Both the position numbers and the translations under genes were made by a program. Positions 1 through 7,646 of a DNA stretch of 36,933 nt are shown piece by piece; the first letter of the stretch is position 1; the number at the start of each line of letters is the position of its first letter. Source of the DNA: Saprospiraceae bacterium UBA7328 (GTDB lineage: Bacteria > Bacteroidota > Bacteroidia > Chitinophagales > Saprospiraceae); the NCBI GenBank assembly GCA_002471345.1, contig DKPS01000285.1:1-36933 (forward strand), given 5' to 3'. The notes under the pieces are model-generated. The model was given only the letters and a program-made list of their open reading frames with translations. It ran no database searches and was not told where the DNA came from.

Positions 1-1359
1 TTCCATAACAGCTTCACTCATAGTAGGGTGAGGATGGACAGCCTTAATTATTTCATGACCCGTAGTTTCCAAAGCTCTTGCAGTCACAATCTCGGCGATC
101 ATTTCAGTTACATTAGCGCCTATCATATGCGCTCCTAAGAGCTCTCCATATTTCTTATCATAAATAACTTTTACAAATCCTTCTGAAGCTCCTGAGGCTT
201 GGGCTTTGCCAGATGCACTAAATGGAAATTTACCTAATCTAATCTCATATCCTTTTTCTTTAGCCTCTGCCTCTGTCAAGCCTACTGAAGCTACTTCAGG
301 ACTGCAATAAGTACAAGACGGAATATTTCCATAATCAATTGGTTTTGGATTTTGTCCTGCAATTTTTTCTACACAAATAATACCCTCAGCAGAAGCGACA
401 TGAGCAAGGGCTGCTCCTGGAGTCACATCACCAATAGCATAAATACCTGGAACATTGGTTTGGCTGTATTCATCTACTTGTATAAGTCCTTTATCTGTTT
501 TTATTCCTAATGTTTCTAATCCTATCTTTTCAATGTTTGCTTGGACACCAGTGGCAGATAAAACAATATCACATTTGATTTCAGTAATACTCTCATCTTT
601 CCTACTTTTCACTTTGACCACTGTTGTTTTTCCCTTTTTTTCCACAGCTTCGACAGAGGCATTAGCCATCACAGCTATACCTTTCTTTTTGAAAGCTTTA
701 CCTAATTCTCTACTTATATCTTTGTCCTCTCGAGGCACCAGTCCTTGTTCTAAGAATTCTACAATTGTTACTTCAGTGCCGATAGAGTTATAGAAATATG
801 CAAATTCTACTCCTATTGCTCCTGCACCGATGACAACCATTTTCTTAGGTTGTTTAGGCAAGTTCATAGCCTCTCTATATCCAATCACATCAGAACCGTC
901 TATCGGAATATGAGGTAAGGACTTGGCACGCCCTCCTGTAGCAATTATGATATTCTCGGCTTCATAAGTATTGCTTTTTCCATCAGCTCCTTTTACTGAT
1001 ACCTTTTTACCTCTTTCTAGTGTACCATACCCTTCGATTACGGTAATTTTGTTCTTTTTCATTAAAAAATTGACACCCTTACTCATTCCCTCAGCTACAT
1101 TTCTACTTCTTTTGACGATAGCATTAAAATCAGCTTTAGCAGAGCCCACTTTAATTCCATAATCCTCTGCATGATTCAGATATTCAAAAACTTGAGCACT
1201 CTTCAATAATGCTTTTGTTGGAATACAGCCCCAGTTCAGGCAGACACCTCCTAAAGATTCCTTTTCCACAATTGCTGTTTTCAAACCAAGTTGTGAAGCT
1301 CTGATTGCAGCTACATAGCCTCCAGGTCCACTGCCAATAACGATAAAATCAAATTTCAT
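1..1359 (-). CDS. lpdA: Dihydrolipoyl dehydrogenase (E3), C-terminus cut by window edge
   Basis: FAD-dependent disulfide oxidoreductase that reoxidises dihydrolipoamide of the pyruvate and 2-oxoglutarate dehydrogenase complexes, reducing NAD+. Translation from ATG at 1359 gives 453 codons that stay open to base 1. The N-terminus carries the FAD-binding GSGPGG motif (about residues 10-14) and the redox-active GGVCLNWGC motif with Cys40 and Cys45. A second nucleotide-binding GAGAIGVEF motif lies mid-protein, followed by the ATG-type AIGDV motif. The last visible residues, HPHPTMSEAV, are the dimer-interface His motif. The family is about 460-470 residues, so only some ten residues are missing. 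A TATATTTG box lies 119 bases upstream on this strand. The gene is divergent from coaD. pdhA at the other end of the window encodes another subunit of the same complex but is not linked in an operon. Confidence 0.97.
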   Translation of the reverse strand, partial: MKFDFIVIGSGPGGYVAAIRASQLGLKTAIVEKESLGGVCLNWGCIPTKALLKSAQVFEYLNHAEDYGIKVGSAKADFNAIVKRSRNVAEGMSKGVNFLMKKNKITVIEGYGTLERGKKVSVKGADGKSNTYEAENIIIATGGRAKSLPHIPIDGSDVIGYREAMNLPKQPKKMVVIGAGAIGVEFAYFYNSIGTEVTIVEFLEQGLVPREDKDISRELGKAFKKKGIAVMANASVEAVEKKGKTTVVKVKSRKDESITEIKCDIVLSATGVQANIEKIGLETLGIKTDKGLIQVDEYSQTNVPGIYAIGDVTPGAALAHVASAEGIICVEKIAGQNPKPIDYGNIPSCTYCSPEVASVGLTEAEAKEKGYEIRLGKFPFSASGKAQASGASEGFVKVIYDKKYGELLGAHMIGANVTEMIAEIVTARALETTGHEIIKAVHPHPTMSEAVME

Positions 1360-1478
1360 GTGCCTATTTATTTTGTTAATCAGTTGTTCGAAACTTACTC
1401 AGATTAAACCATTCTGATCTATCTAGTTAAAAATTCATTCAATTGTAAAATTTTTAATTATACTTATTTCTCGGATCG

Positions 1479-1486
1479 CAAATATA
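1479..1486 (-). promoter_or_regulatory. Bacteroidota-type -7 box upstream of lpdA
   Basis: On the minus strand this reads TATATTTG, matching the TAnnTTTG -7 consensus of the Bacteroidota primary sigma factor. It sits 119 bases upstream of the lpdA ATG. No convincing -33 TTTG was found at the usual spacing, so this is a tentative call from the -7 element alone. Confidence 0.35.
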
Positions 1487-1631
1487 CTCTTTAGATATTG
1501 TTTTAGTGGTTGCATAATAAATCAGATTTATACATATTTTGTTCAGATTGTTATGCTTTTTTGATATGATAAAACCCTATTGGAAGTCTTAATTTTAGAT
1601 ACCTTTATGGACTCAAAGAAAACTGCAAAAC

Positions 1632-2120
1632 GTGAAAATCGCCGTATTTCCTGGCTCCTTTGACCCAATTACTCTCGGGCACATTGATCTTGTAAAAAGG
1701 GCTAAACCACTTTTTGACAAGATAGTAGTCGCTGTCGGTGTAAACTCTGTGAAGAAGACACTATTCCCCCTAGAAGCAAGATTAGAGTGGCTAGACCGTG
1801 TTTATGGAGGTGATGATCAAGTAGAAATTGGACATTTTGAAGGACTTACGGTTAACTATTGTCATGATATGAATGCTGGCTATTTGATTAGAGGGCTGAG
1901 AAATGCATCTGATTTTGATTATGAAAAGACGATTTCACAATTAAATACAATTATTGGTAAAGGTATCGAAACTGTCTTTTTAATTAGTCAGCCTGGGTTT
2001 TCACACATTAGTTCTACTATAGTCCGAGAAATCATTAAAGGTGCAGGAGATGCTACATCCTTTATTCCAAGTAGTATTACCAAAAGTGACTTTGACAAGT
2101 ATATCGAGCAATACGGTTAA
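1632..2120 (+). CDS. coaD: Phosphopantetheine adenylyltransferase
   Basis: Transfers AMP from ATP to 4'-phosphopantetheine, the penultimate step of coenzyme A synthesis, in the cytoplasm. The 162-residue length is normal for the family. The nucleotidyltransferase motif GSFDPITLGH is at residues 8-17, a substrate-binding LIRGLRNASDFDYE segment lies mid-protein, and the second signature ISSTIVREI is near residue 127. The start is a GTG: the nearby ATG at 1607 is in another frame and the family motif begins only a few residues after the GTG. It converges on the rhomboid gene with a 17-base gap and no evident terminator. The next CoA enzyme, coaE, is also in the window (20242-20835) but unlinked. 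Confidence 0.96.
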   Translation: MKIAVFPGSFDPITLGHIDLVKRAKPLFDKIVVAVGVNSVKKTLFPLEARLEWLDRVYGGDDQVEIGHFEGLTVNYCHDMNAGYLIRGLRNASDFDYEKTISQLNTIIGKGIETVFLISQPGFSHISSTIVREIIKGAGDATSFIPSSITKSDFDKYIEQYG

Positions 2121-2137
2121 CCTATAACTTTGTGCGC

Positions 2138-2746
2138 TTAGAGAGGAAAGTCATTAATAAGCCTTGACAAGAATAAATTTAACGTAGAAGGAAAACATAT
2201 TAAGGTAAAGACTACTCCCCAAATAGCCCCATAATAATGAGCCATGTGGTCAATATTATCATTTCTATTTTTACTGGCCCAAGAAGAATAAATCAAAAAG
2301 CCCACAGCTAAGATTATAGCCGGTAATGGAGGGAAAATGAACATTTCCCAAGGATTAGTTAACACATAGATAAAAAGTATTCCTGAAGTAGCTCCAGAAG
2401 CTCCTACACTTCTATAACCAGGATCATCTTTCCTTTTGGCACCAGTAAAAATGTTGGCCATAATTATGGACGTTAAATAAAGAGCTAAGTACAAGAACCT
2501 TCCTGTTTCTCCCTTTATGGCTGTAAAGTATTGTTCAACATATCCACCAAACATATAAAGCATGTACATATTTACTAAAAGATGGGTAGGACTACCATGA
2601 AGGAAGCCACCAGTGAGAGATCTCCAATATTCGTTATAGTTTTTTTCACGATATGGATAGTGTACACCTTTGTTATAGTATTCTGGGTTTTGCCATGCTA
2701 AATAAGAGAGAAGAGAAGTTGTGCCTACAAGAGTTAAAGTGATCAC
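2138..2746 (-). CDS. Rhomboid-family intramembrane serine protease
   Basis: Predicted polytopic membrane protease that cleaves substrates within the bilayer with a Ser-His dyad. The 202-residue product has about six hydrophobic segments. Family landmarks are visible: HLLVNM with His55 and Asn59 (the oxyanion-side His/Asn of rhomboids), GASGAT with the nucleophile candidate Ser117, and DHMAHYYGAIWG with the catalytic His candidate His170. The first segment is followed by a short hydrophilic loop, as in GlpG-like minimal rhomboids. The only usable start is GTG at 2746, because an in-frame stop lies five codons upstream. The substrate is not indicated by neighbours. Motif completeness argues for an active protease rather than a pseudoprotease. 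Confidence 0.88.
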   Translation of the reverse strand: MITLTLVGTTSLLSYLAWQNPEYYNKGVHYPYREKNYNEYWRSLTGGFLHGSPTHLLVNMYMLYMFGGYVEQYFTAIKGETGRFLYLALYLTSIIMANIFTGAKRKDDPGYRSVGASGATSGILFIYVLTNPWEMFIFPPLPAIILAVGFLIYSSWASKNRNDNIDHMAHYYGAIWGVVFTLICFPSTLNLFLSRLINDFPL

Positions 2747-2850
2747 AGAAATGAATATTTATTTTTTCTGAGGTGAAAATAGTCATTATTTATACTTGAA
2801 TTGATTACTTCGATTTTAGAGTAGAAATGTAATTCTCATATAAATGAAAA

Positions 2851-2876
2851 GAGACGCTCTTAGACAAGAGCGTCTC
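2851..2876 (-). terminator. Rho-independent terminator of the sigma/anti-sigma/DUF4252 operon
   Basis: Perfect inverted repeat with 11-bp arms (GAGACGCTCTT and its complement) around a four-base loop. On the minus strand the stem is followed by a T-rich run (TTTTC then TTT), and it lies 41 bases past the DUF4252 stop codon. On the plus strand it is followed by A-rich sequence, so it works on the minus strand. It is the most GC-rich intergenic hairpin in the window. Confidence 0.85.
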
Positions 2877-2917
2877 AATAAAAACCAGTATTGTAGTTTT
2901 TCTTTGGAAGGAGAAGA

Positions 2918-3451
2918 TTAATGCTTTTCTCTCTTTTTGTCTATGTCTTTCAGATAATCCAAACCATCAATATCGATATTTAGATCCTTTGTCAATTTTC
3001 CTAACGCAGCTAAATCTACTAAGCCATCGACATGAATAAATACAGTTTGGTCAGTGTCCTTAACAGACAAAACAATACCTTTTAACTTGCCATCATCTGT
3101 AGTGCCTCCTGAATAGAGATTTACATTGCTACCTTCATCCTTAAAGGACATATAAGAGGTTAATTTATTTCCTTTTACTAATGATTGGAATTTGGAGTAA
3201 TCATCATTCCCACCATTTTCATTAATAAGAATAGTTATTTCGTCTAGATCTCTAACCAGTGCTTTTAACTCTTTAGATTCACTATCTCCATTCATTGCAG
3301 CGAGGAGTTGAAACATTTCTTTATTTACTTTAACTGCTGCATATTCACTCGACTCTTCTAGTTCGTCGAAAAACTTGTTCATTTCTCCATTTTGAGAATA
3401 AACCGATGTAATAAGGAATAATCCAATAATTCCTAAAATGACTTTTTTCAT
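2918..3451 (-). CDS. Exported DUF4252-family protein
   Basis: A 177-residue protein of the Bacteroidota-restricted DUF4252 family; the molecular function is not known to me. Residues 1-19 form a signal peptide (basic MKK, hydrophobic core, cleavage near VYSQ), so it is exported to the periplasm or outer envelope. There is no lipobox cysteine and in fact no cysteine at all. The mature part is acidic and ends in a basic tail (KDIDKKREKH). It is the last gene of a cassette with an ECF sigma factor and a membrane anti-sigma-like protein, 15 bases after the latter, and is followed by a strong terminator. The context suggests either a sigma-regulon product or a sensor component. The family call comes from overall resemblance and gene order. 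Confidence 0.8.
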   Translation of the reverse strand: MKKVILGIIGLFLITSVYSQNGEMNKFFDELEESSEYAAVKVNKEMFQLLAAMNGDSESKELKALVRDLDEITILINENGGNDDYSKFQSLVKGNKLTSYMSFKDEGSNVNLYSGGTTDDGKLKGIVLSVKDTDQTVFIHVDGLVDLAALGKLTKDLNIDIDGLDYLKDIDKKREKH

Positions 3452-3466
3452 GATATTTAAGTGTTT

Positions 3467-3895
3467 TTATTTGATGAAATTAATCTTGTTGTATTCATTT
3501 AAATTGTCGAAAATCAAGTCGTTACTACGATTGACTTTGTCACCAATTATAGCCAACGCATTCTGAGTTATTTCTAATGCTTCCTCTGGAGACTGAGCTA
3601 AATACACTTCTGCTTTAGAGTTTCTAGGTTGCATTAATAGAAAAGCAGTGACTAAGATTGCAAAAGAAGCTGCAATGGAAGAAATAGTCCTAGCTCTCAT
3701 CCGAAGTGTCTTCGCCTTCTTTTTTGGATTAAATGAAATATTTGCTTCATCTGTCAAAAAGTTAAAGTAATGAGCAGTTACATCATCTTCATCTTGCTCC
3801 AGATGATAAGACCTAAGAAGTTTCTCTTCTTCCAGAGTTGTATCTCCGTTCCAAAATTTTTCTTGGAGATCTTCAATGTTATCCTTCCAATTCAT
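3467..3895 (-). CDS. Single-pass membrane anti-sigma-like protein
   Basis: A 142-residue protein predicted to be an anti-sigma factor or related membrane regulator. The N-terminal cytoplasmic part has a short acidic motif (FWNGDTTLEEEKLLRSY, residues 15-31) resembling the N-terminal helix of Bacteroidota anti-sigma factors. A basic patch (KKKAKTLRMRAR) precedes one transmembrane segment at about residues 70-87. The remaining 55 residues would face the periplasm. No zinc-binding HxxxCxxC motif is present. Its start codon overlaps the end of the ECF sigma gene by 17 bases, implying translational coupling, which is typical of sigma/anti-sigma pairs. Sequence similarity alone would not establish the function; position is the main argument. 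Confidence 0.68.
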   Translation of the reverse strand: MNWKDNIEDLQEKFWNGDTTLEEEKLLRSYHLEQDEDDVTAHYFNFLTDEANISFNPKKKAKTLRMRARTISSIAASFAILVTAFLLMQPRNSKAEVYLAQSPEEALEITQNALAIIGDKVNRSNDLIFDNLNEYNKINFIK

Positions 3896-4379
3896 GTTTA
3901 TATTTCGTTAATGCTTTTCGCAAATTAATTCTTGCTCTATGCAAGTAAACTTTTATTTTATCTACACTAAAACCTGTGATTTCTGCTATTTCTTTATACG
4001 CATACCCTTCAATGTCTCTGAGGTGAATAACTTGTTTCTGATCATCGGACAGCAACTTCATCGTTTCTTTTATAATATTATAAATCTCTTTCTGTCTTGT
4101 CCTCTGATATGGATCCAAAGCATTATCCACAATTTGTATATGATTTTCTACAGGTTCTAATGTCCTTTTTACTTTTCTCAATTTGTCGAGAGCCAAGTTT
4201 CTAGTTACTGTCATACACCAGGCCTCAAAGTTTTCAATCCCTTTTAGATCCTTTTCTTTTTTCCACACTTTCACTAGCACTTCTTGCACTACATCTTCTG
4301 CTTCCATGCGATTTTGGACTATCTGCAATGCATAGCGAAATAATTTATTTTTAAGGGATGTAGTTACAGCGTTCAGCAT
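3879..4379 (-). CDS. ECF-family RNA polymerase sigma factor (sigma-70 group 4)
   Basis: Directs RNA polymerase to a specific promoter set, probably in response to an envelope signal. The region 2 helix is visible (FRYALQIVQNRMEAEDVVQE, then AWCMTVTRNLALDKLRK) and region 4 carries the helix-turn-helix (YKEIAEITGFSVDKIKVYL, then HRARINLRKAL). From ATG at 4379 the product is 166 residues, a standard ECF size. An in-frame ATG at 4439 would add 20 hydrophobic residues (MFFCNINIFVNVNRLNSVFN) not expected in a cytoplasmic sigma factor, so the shorter start is preferred. The gene is first in a cassette with the anti-sigma-like gene (17-base overlap) and the DUF4252 gene. It is divergent from the LptF/G gene. 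Confidence 0.92.
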   Translation of the reverse strand: MLNAVTTSLKNKLFRYALQIVQNRMEAEDVVQEVLVKVWKKEKDLKGIENFEAWCMTVTRNLALDKLRKVKRTLEPVENHIQIVDNALDPYQRTRQKEIYNIIKETMKLLSDDQKQVIHLRDIEGYAYKEIAEITGFSVDKIKVYLHRARINLRKALTKYKHELEG

Positions 4380-4465
4380 ATTAAATACACTATTCAGTCT
4401 ATTGACGTTAACAAATATGTTAATGTTACAAAAGAACACATAGTTTTATAGTTTATTTGAATTAA

Positions 4466-6055
4466 ATGATCTTAAAAAAAGCAGATTGGCTTATTCTTAA
4501 AGGTTTCATAGGACCATACATAGTTTCATTTTTTATTGTAGAATTTGTTTTGATTATGCAATTCATGTGGAAATGGATAGATGACCTTTTGGGTAGAGGA
4601 TTTGCAATGACAGATTATTTAGAATTGATTGCTCTTTTCGGAGTGACAATTATTCCACTTTCACTTCCTCTTACGATCCTACTTTCTAGTGTGATGGTGT
4701 ATGGCGATATGGCAGAACATTATGAACTTTCCAGCCTTAAGTCAGCTGGTCTTTCACTGGTAAGAATTTTCAGGCCTGCTCTAATATTAGCTTTTGCTAC
4801 TGCAGGACTTTCAATTGCATCCTCTAATTATTTTAAGCCAATGGCATCAAAGGCTTTTCTAAGGAAATTTAATAATATGAGATTGTCGAAAGTCACTTTC
4901 GCTCTGGAAGAAAAAGTGTTTAATCTAGATTTTAACGATCATGCAATATATGCTGACAAAAAGAGTGATGATGGCAAGAGGTTGGAAAAAGTGATGATCT
5001 ATCATACAAACCAAAGAAATAAAACTATACTGAATGTCATCATTGCCAATAGCGCTCACATGAGAGTCAGTGAAGATGGAAAATACATGGTCATGGATTT
5101 ATATGATGGGCATCAATATCAAGAAACTCCATTGTCAAATAGTACGTCTAACTACATCACAAAACCTGATAGGGCCCTTCCAGTGAATCGAGCATCCTTT
5201 AGCCGATATCGAAAAGTATTTGAGCTTTCGAATATTTTTAAAGATATGTCGAACCTTAATCTTGAAAGAAAAAAGTTTGACATGCTGAATTCGAAAGAAA
5301 TTATGGACCAAGTAGATTCTCTCAATGTGAATTTAGAAAAAAGAAGAAATGACAACCTCTACAGCTTTGCAGGTATTGTGACTATGCCAAAGGATTCTAC
5401 AAAGCTAAAGACACTTGCATCTCTTCTCAATGGAACTACTAAAATATCAAATAGAAAAAATGAGAAATATCGAGCTGAAAATATAGCAAAAATAAGGAAT
5501 CAAAAAGAACCTCCAAATCCAGTAATGTCTACGGTTATGAATGCAGTAAGAAGGCCTGAGAATCTGTCAAAAGCTCTGATAGATATCATACCGGATGAAG
5601 CACGACAAATTGTTATAAATGGTGCAAAATCTAAAAATAGCAGCCTTCGTACCCGATCATGGAACAATTATGTGCAACACAATAATCTTGAAAAAAACAA
5701 GCAGAAATATTTGATGAGATTTCATCAGCTTTATTGTTGGGCTCTTGTATGCGTATTATTATTGTTTATTGGGGGCCCCATGGGTGCCATTGTGAGAAAA
5801 GGTGGTTTTGGATATCCTATGCTTGTCGCCATAGGCTTCTATATGTCATTTATCATACTCAAGATATTGGGAGAGCGATTAGCTCATAGCGGAGCATTAA
5901 ATGGAGCGATGGCTGGCTGGTTACCATTTTTAGTTCTATTGCCATTTGCGACAATTGTTACCTATTTCGCTTTAAAAGACATTAGGATGAGCTTTTCTTT
6001 CATTGGTCAATTGGTTCCCAAAAGATTAAAAAAAAGGATTTTGCAATCGTCCTAA
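4466..6055 (+). CDS. LptF/LptG family LPS-export permease (YjgP/YjgQ)
   Basis: Inner-membrane component of the lipopolysaccharide exporter, which extracts LPS from the inner membrane with the LptB ATPase. The 529-residue product has three N-terminal membrane segments (about 12-34, 50-75, 98-120), a large hydrophilic periplasmic region of about 300 residues, and three C-terminal segments (about 425-445, 452-472, 482-508). That is the YjgP/YjgQ topology. Conserved features include the N-terminal pattern ending in PLSLPLTILLSSVMVYGDMA and the GGPMGAIVRKGGFGYP loop. It is longer than the 360-residue enterobacterial proteins because of extra sequence in the periplasmic part (about 290-410, rich in Lys, Arg and Asn). 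It ends in a four-base overlap with the convergent xseB. LptF and LptG cannot be told apart here. Confidence 0.9.
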   Translation: MILKKADWLILKGFIGPYIVSFFIVEFVLIMQFMWKWIDDLLGRGFAMTDYLELIALFGVTIIPLSLPLTILLSSVMVYGDMAEHYELSSLKSAGLSLVRIFRPALILAFATAGLSIASSNYFKPMASKAFLRKFNNMRLSKVTFALEEKVFNLDFNDHAIYADKKSDDGKRLEKVMIYHTNQRNKTILNVIIANSAHMRVSEDGKYMVMDLYDGHQYQETPLSNSTSNYITKPDRALPVNRASFSRYRKVFELSNIFKDMSNLNLERKKFDMLNSKEIMDQVDSLNVNLEKRRNDNLYSFAGIVTMPKDSTKLKTLASLLNGTTKISNRKNEKYRAENIAKIRNQKEPPNPVMSTVMNAVRRPENLSKALIDIIPDEARQIVINGAKSKNSSLRTRSWNNYVQHNNLEKNKQKYLMRFHQLYCWALVCVLLLFIGGPMGAIVRKGGFGYPMLVAIGFYMSFIILKILGERLAHSGALNGAMAGWLPFLVLLPFATIVTYFALKDIRMSFSFIGQLVPKRLKKRILQSS

Positions 6056-6243
6056 ACCTTTTTTAATCCTTCAATTTCAGATTGATATTTTCTCAAATTT
6101 TCTTTACAAAAGTTCAATAATTCTTTTGATCTTTTTACTTTTTCCGATAATTGATCAATTGATATTTTGTCACTTTGTATATCTGTGAGTATTTTTTCTA
6201 ACTCATCGAAAGCTGAGCTATATGTCAATTTCTTTGTTGCCAT
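6052..6243 (-). CDS. xseB: Exodeoxyribonuclease VII small subunit
   Basis: Small subunit of exonuclease VII, which degrades single-stranded DNA to acid-soluble oligonucleotides in repair. At 63 residues it is near the usual size. The sequence shows the family pattern of a short helical hairpin: the SSAFDELEKILTDIQS segment, then ISIDQLSEKVKRSKELLNFC. It starts three bases after the xseA stop, so the two subunits are co-transcribed and probably translationally coupled. Its TAG stop overlaps the TAA stop of the convergent LptF/G gene in the four bases CTAA. Confidence 0.9.
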   Translation of the reverse strand: MATKKLTYSSAFDELEKILTDIQSDKISIDQLSEKVKRSKELLNFCKENLRKYQSEIEGLKKV

Positions 6244-6246
6244 ACT

Positions 6247-7476
6247 TTATTTTATTCTTTCTGATTGAATCTTTCCATCAGAGAATTCAACTAAAAATTT
6301 GTCCCCTTTCTTAATGATTTTAGCTGAATGGACCGATTCAGAATTTCTATACACCACCGCATAGCCTCTTTTTAAGACATTAGAAGGTTCTAGATTTTCT
6401 AATAATATTTCTTTAGAAGTTAGTCCCGCTAACTCGTGATCTATTCGTATTCCTACTCTTGATAATATTCTGTCATAATTATTTAAGAGCAATAATTCAG
6501 ATTTTGAAAAACGATTTTCACTTGATGAAATGATAGCCTGGGTTATCCTTTCAAGACTCATTTCATTTTCAAGAATTTGATTTTCAGAATGCGCATATAT
6601 ATTTTCTGAAATTTCAACAATCCGAGATTCAAAAATAAGATTGTGTTCAATTAAAAAATCAGCCACAGCTGTAGGTGTTTTCAATGAGGTATGAGCAACC
6701 ATATCGGCTAAAGAGTGATCAATGTCATGACCTATTCCTGTTAGGATTGGCAATTTAGATTCGGCAATGTTTAAAGCGATAGGGTAGGTGTCAAACCACG
6801 ATAAATCCATCTTTGATCCACCACCTCTGACTATGACTACTGCATCATACCTATGGCTATTTTGGTTAATTTCTTCAAGAGCAGAAAGAAGTTTGGACTC
6901 TAGTGATACACCTTGTACAGGAATATTAAAAAGTTGTACATCAAAGGCATAGCCATAACTATTATCAGCTAGTTGATTTTTGAAATCTTGGTACCCAGCA
7001 GCAGTCTCTGAAGAAAGAACAGCTATACTTTGCAATACCCTAGGTAGAGAAAACTGTTCATTCATTTCATGAAGACCTTCCTTCCTAATCTGCTCAATTA
7101 CCTCTTGTCTTCTTAATTCAGTTTGGCCAAAGGTATATGCAGGGTCAATATCCTCGATTTGTAATTTGAACCCATATCTTTCATTGAAATCTACTTTGAC
7201 CTTTATTAACACTTCGGTGCCATCAACCAAAATCTGATCCAATACTTCTCCCAATTTCTTTTTTAAAAAGAAATAATTACGAGCCCAAAGCACTCCTTTA
7301 GCTTCGGCTATGATATTGTCTTTGCCTTTTTCTTTTTCAACAAGATTAAAGTAAAAGTTATTTCTACTTTTATTGATCTGATTGGCCTCAGCTTTGATCC
7401 ATATGGGTTCTCTAAAGTTTAGAGCAATTACCCTGCGAACATATTCATTGAGTTCAAAAAGAGAATGCGCTTCCAT
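6247..7476 (-). CDS. xseA: Exodeoxyribonuclease VII large subunit
   Basis: Catalytic subunit of exonuclease VII. The N-terminal OB-fold domain (about residues 1-100) begins HSLFELNEYVRR and is followed by the catalytic domain. Characteristic motifs are SSETAAGYQDF, VVIVRGGGSKMDLSWFD, and the GIGHDIDHSLADMVAH segment leading to SLKTPTAVADFL. A coiled-coil-forming helical region and a short beta tail (KRGYAVVYR, then FSDG) close the protein. I chose ATG 7476 (409 residues) because family members begin only a few residues before the S/T-L-x-E-L motif. The ATG at 7509 would add 11 residues without family support. xseB follows after three bases. Confidence 0.95.
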   Translation of the reverse strand: MEAHSLFELNEYVRRVIALNFREPIWIKAEANQINKSRNNFYFNLVEKEKGKDNIIAEAKGVLWARNYFFLKKKLGEVLDQILVDGTEVLIKVKVDFNERYGFKLQIEDIDPAYTFGQTELRRQEVIEQIRKEGLHEMNEQFSLPRVLQSIAVLSSETAAGYQDFKNQLADNSYGYAFDVQLFNIPVQGVSLESKLLSALEEINQNSHRYDAVVIVRGGGSKMDLSWFDTYPIALNIAESKLPILTGIGHDIDHSLADMVAHTSLKTPTAVADFLIEHNLIFESRIVEISENIYAHSENQILENEMSLERITQAIISSSENRFSKSELLLLNNYDRILSRVGIRIDHELAGLTSKEILLENLEPSNVLKRGYAVVYRNSESVHSAKIIKKGDKFLVEFSDGKIQSERIK

Positions 7477-7615
7477 GACTACTTGTACATTATTATAAAG
7501 TTCAAGCAAATGATTTGAAATGATTGGATTATTCTGTACGTCTCCAATTCTTCAATTTTGATAGAATCGACATTTGAATAAATACTATAAGAACCATGAA
7601 AAGCTATAATTTCTG

Positions 7616-7630
7616 ATCCTATCATAGGAT
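7616..7630. repeat. 15-bp inverted repeat between xseA and sucC
   Basis: Perfect 7-bp arms (ATCCTAT and ATAGGAT) around a single central C. The one-base centre excludes a hairpin terminator and looks more like a dimeric repressor half-site pair. It lies 17 bases past the sucC stop and 140 bases upstream of the preferred xseA start. It has no matching copy that I noticed elsewhere in the window. Functional status is unknown. Confidence 0.35.
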
Positions 7631-7646
7631 AGTACTCTTATAAGCT

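Noticed and set aside
455..793. 112-codon plus-strand open frame over lpdA
   Set aside because: It runs antisense to the strongly supported lpdA reading, with no recognisable domain and no promoter.
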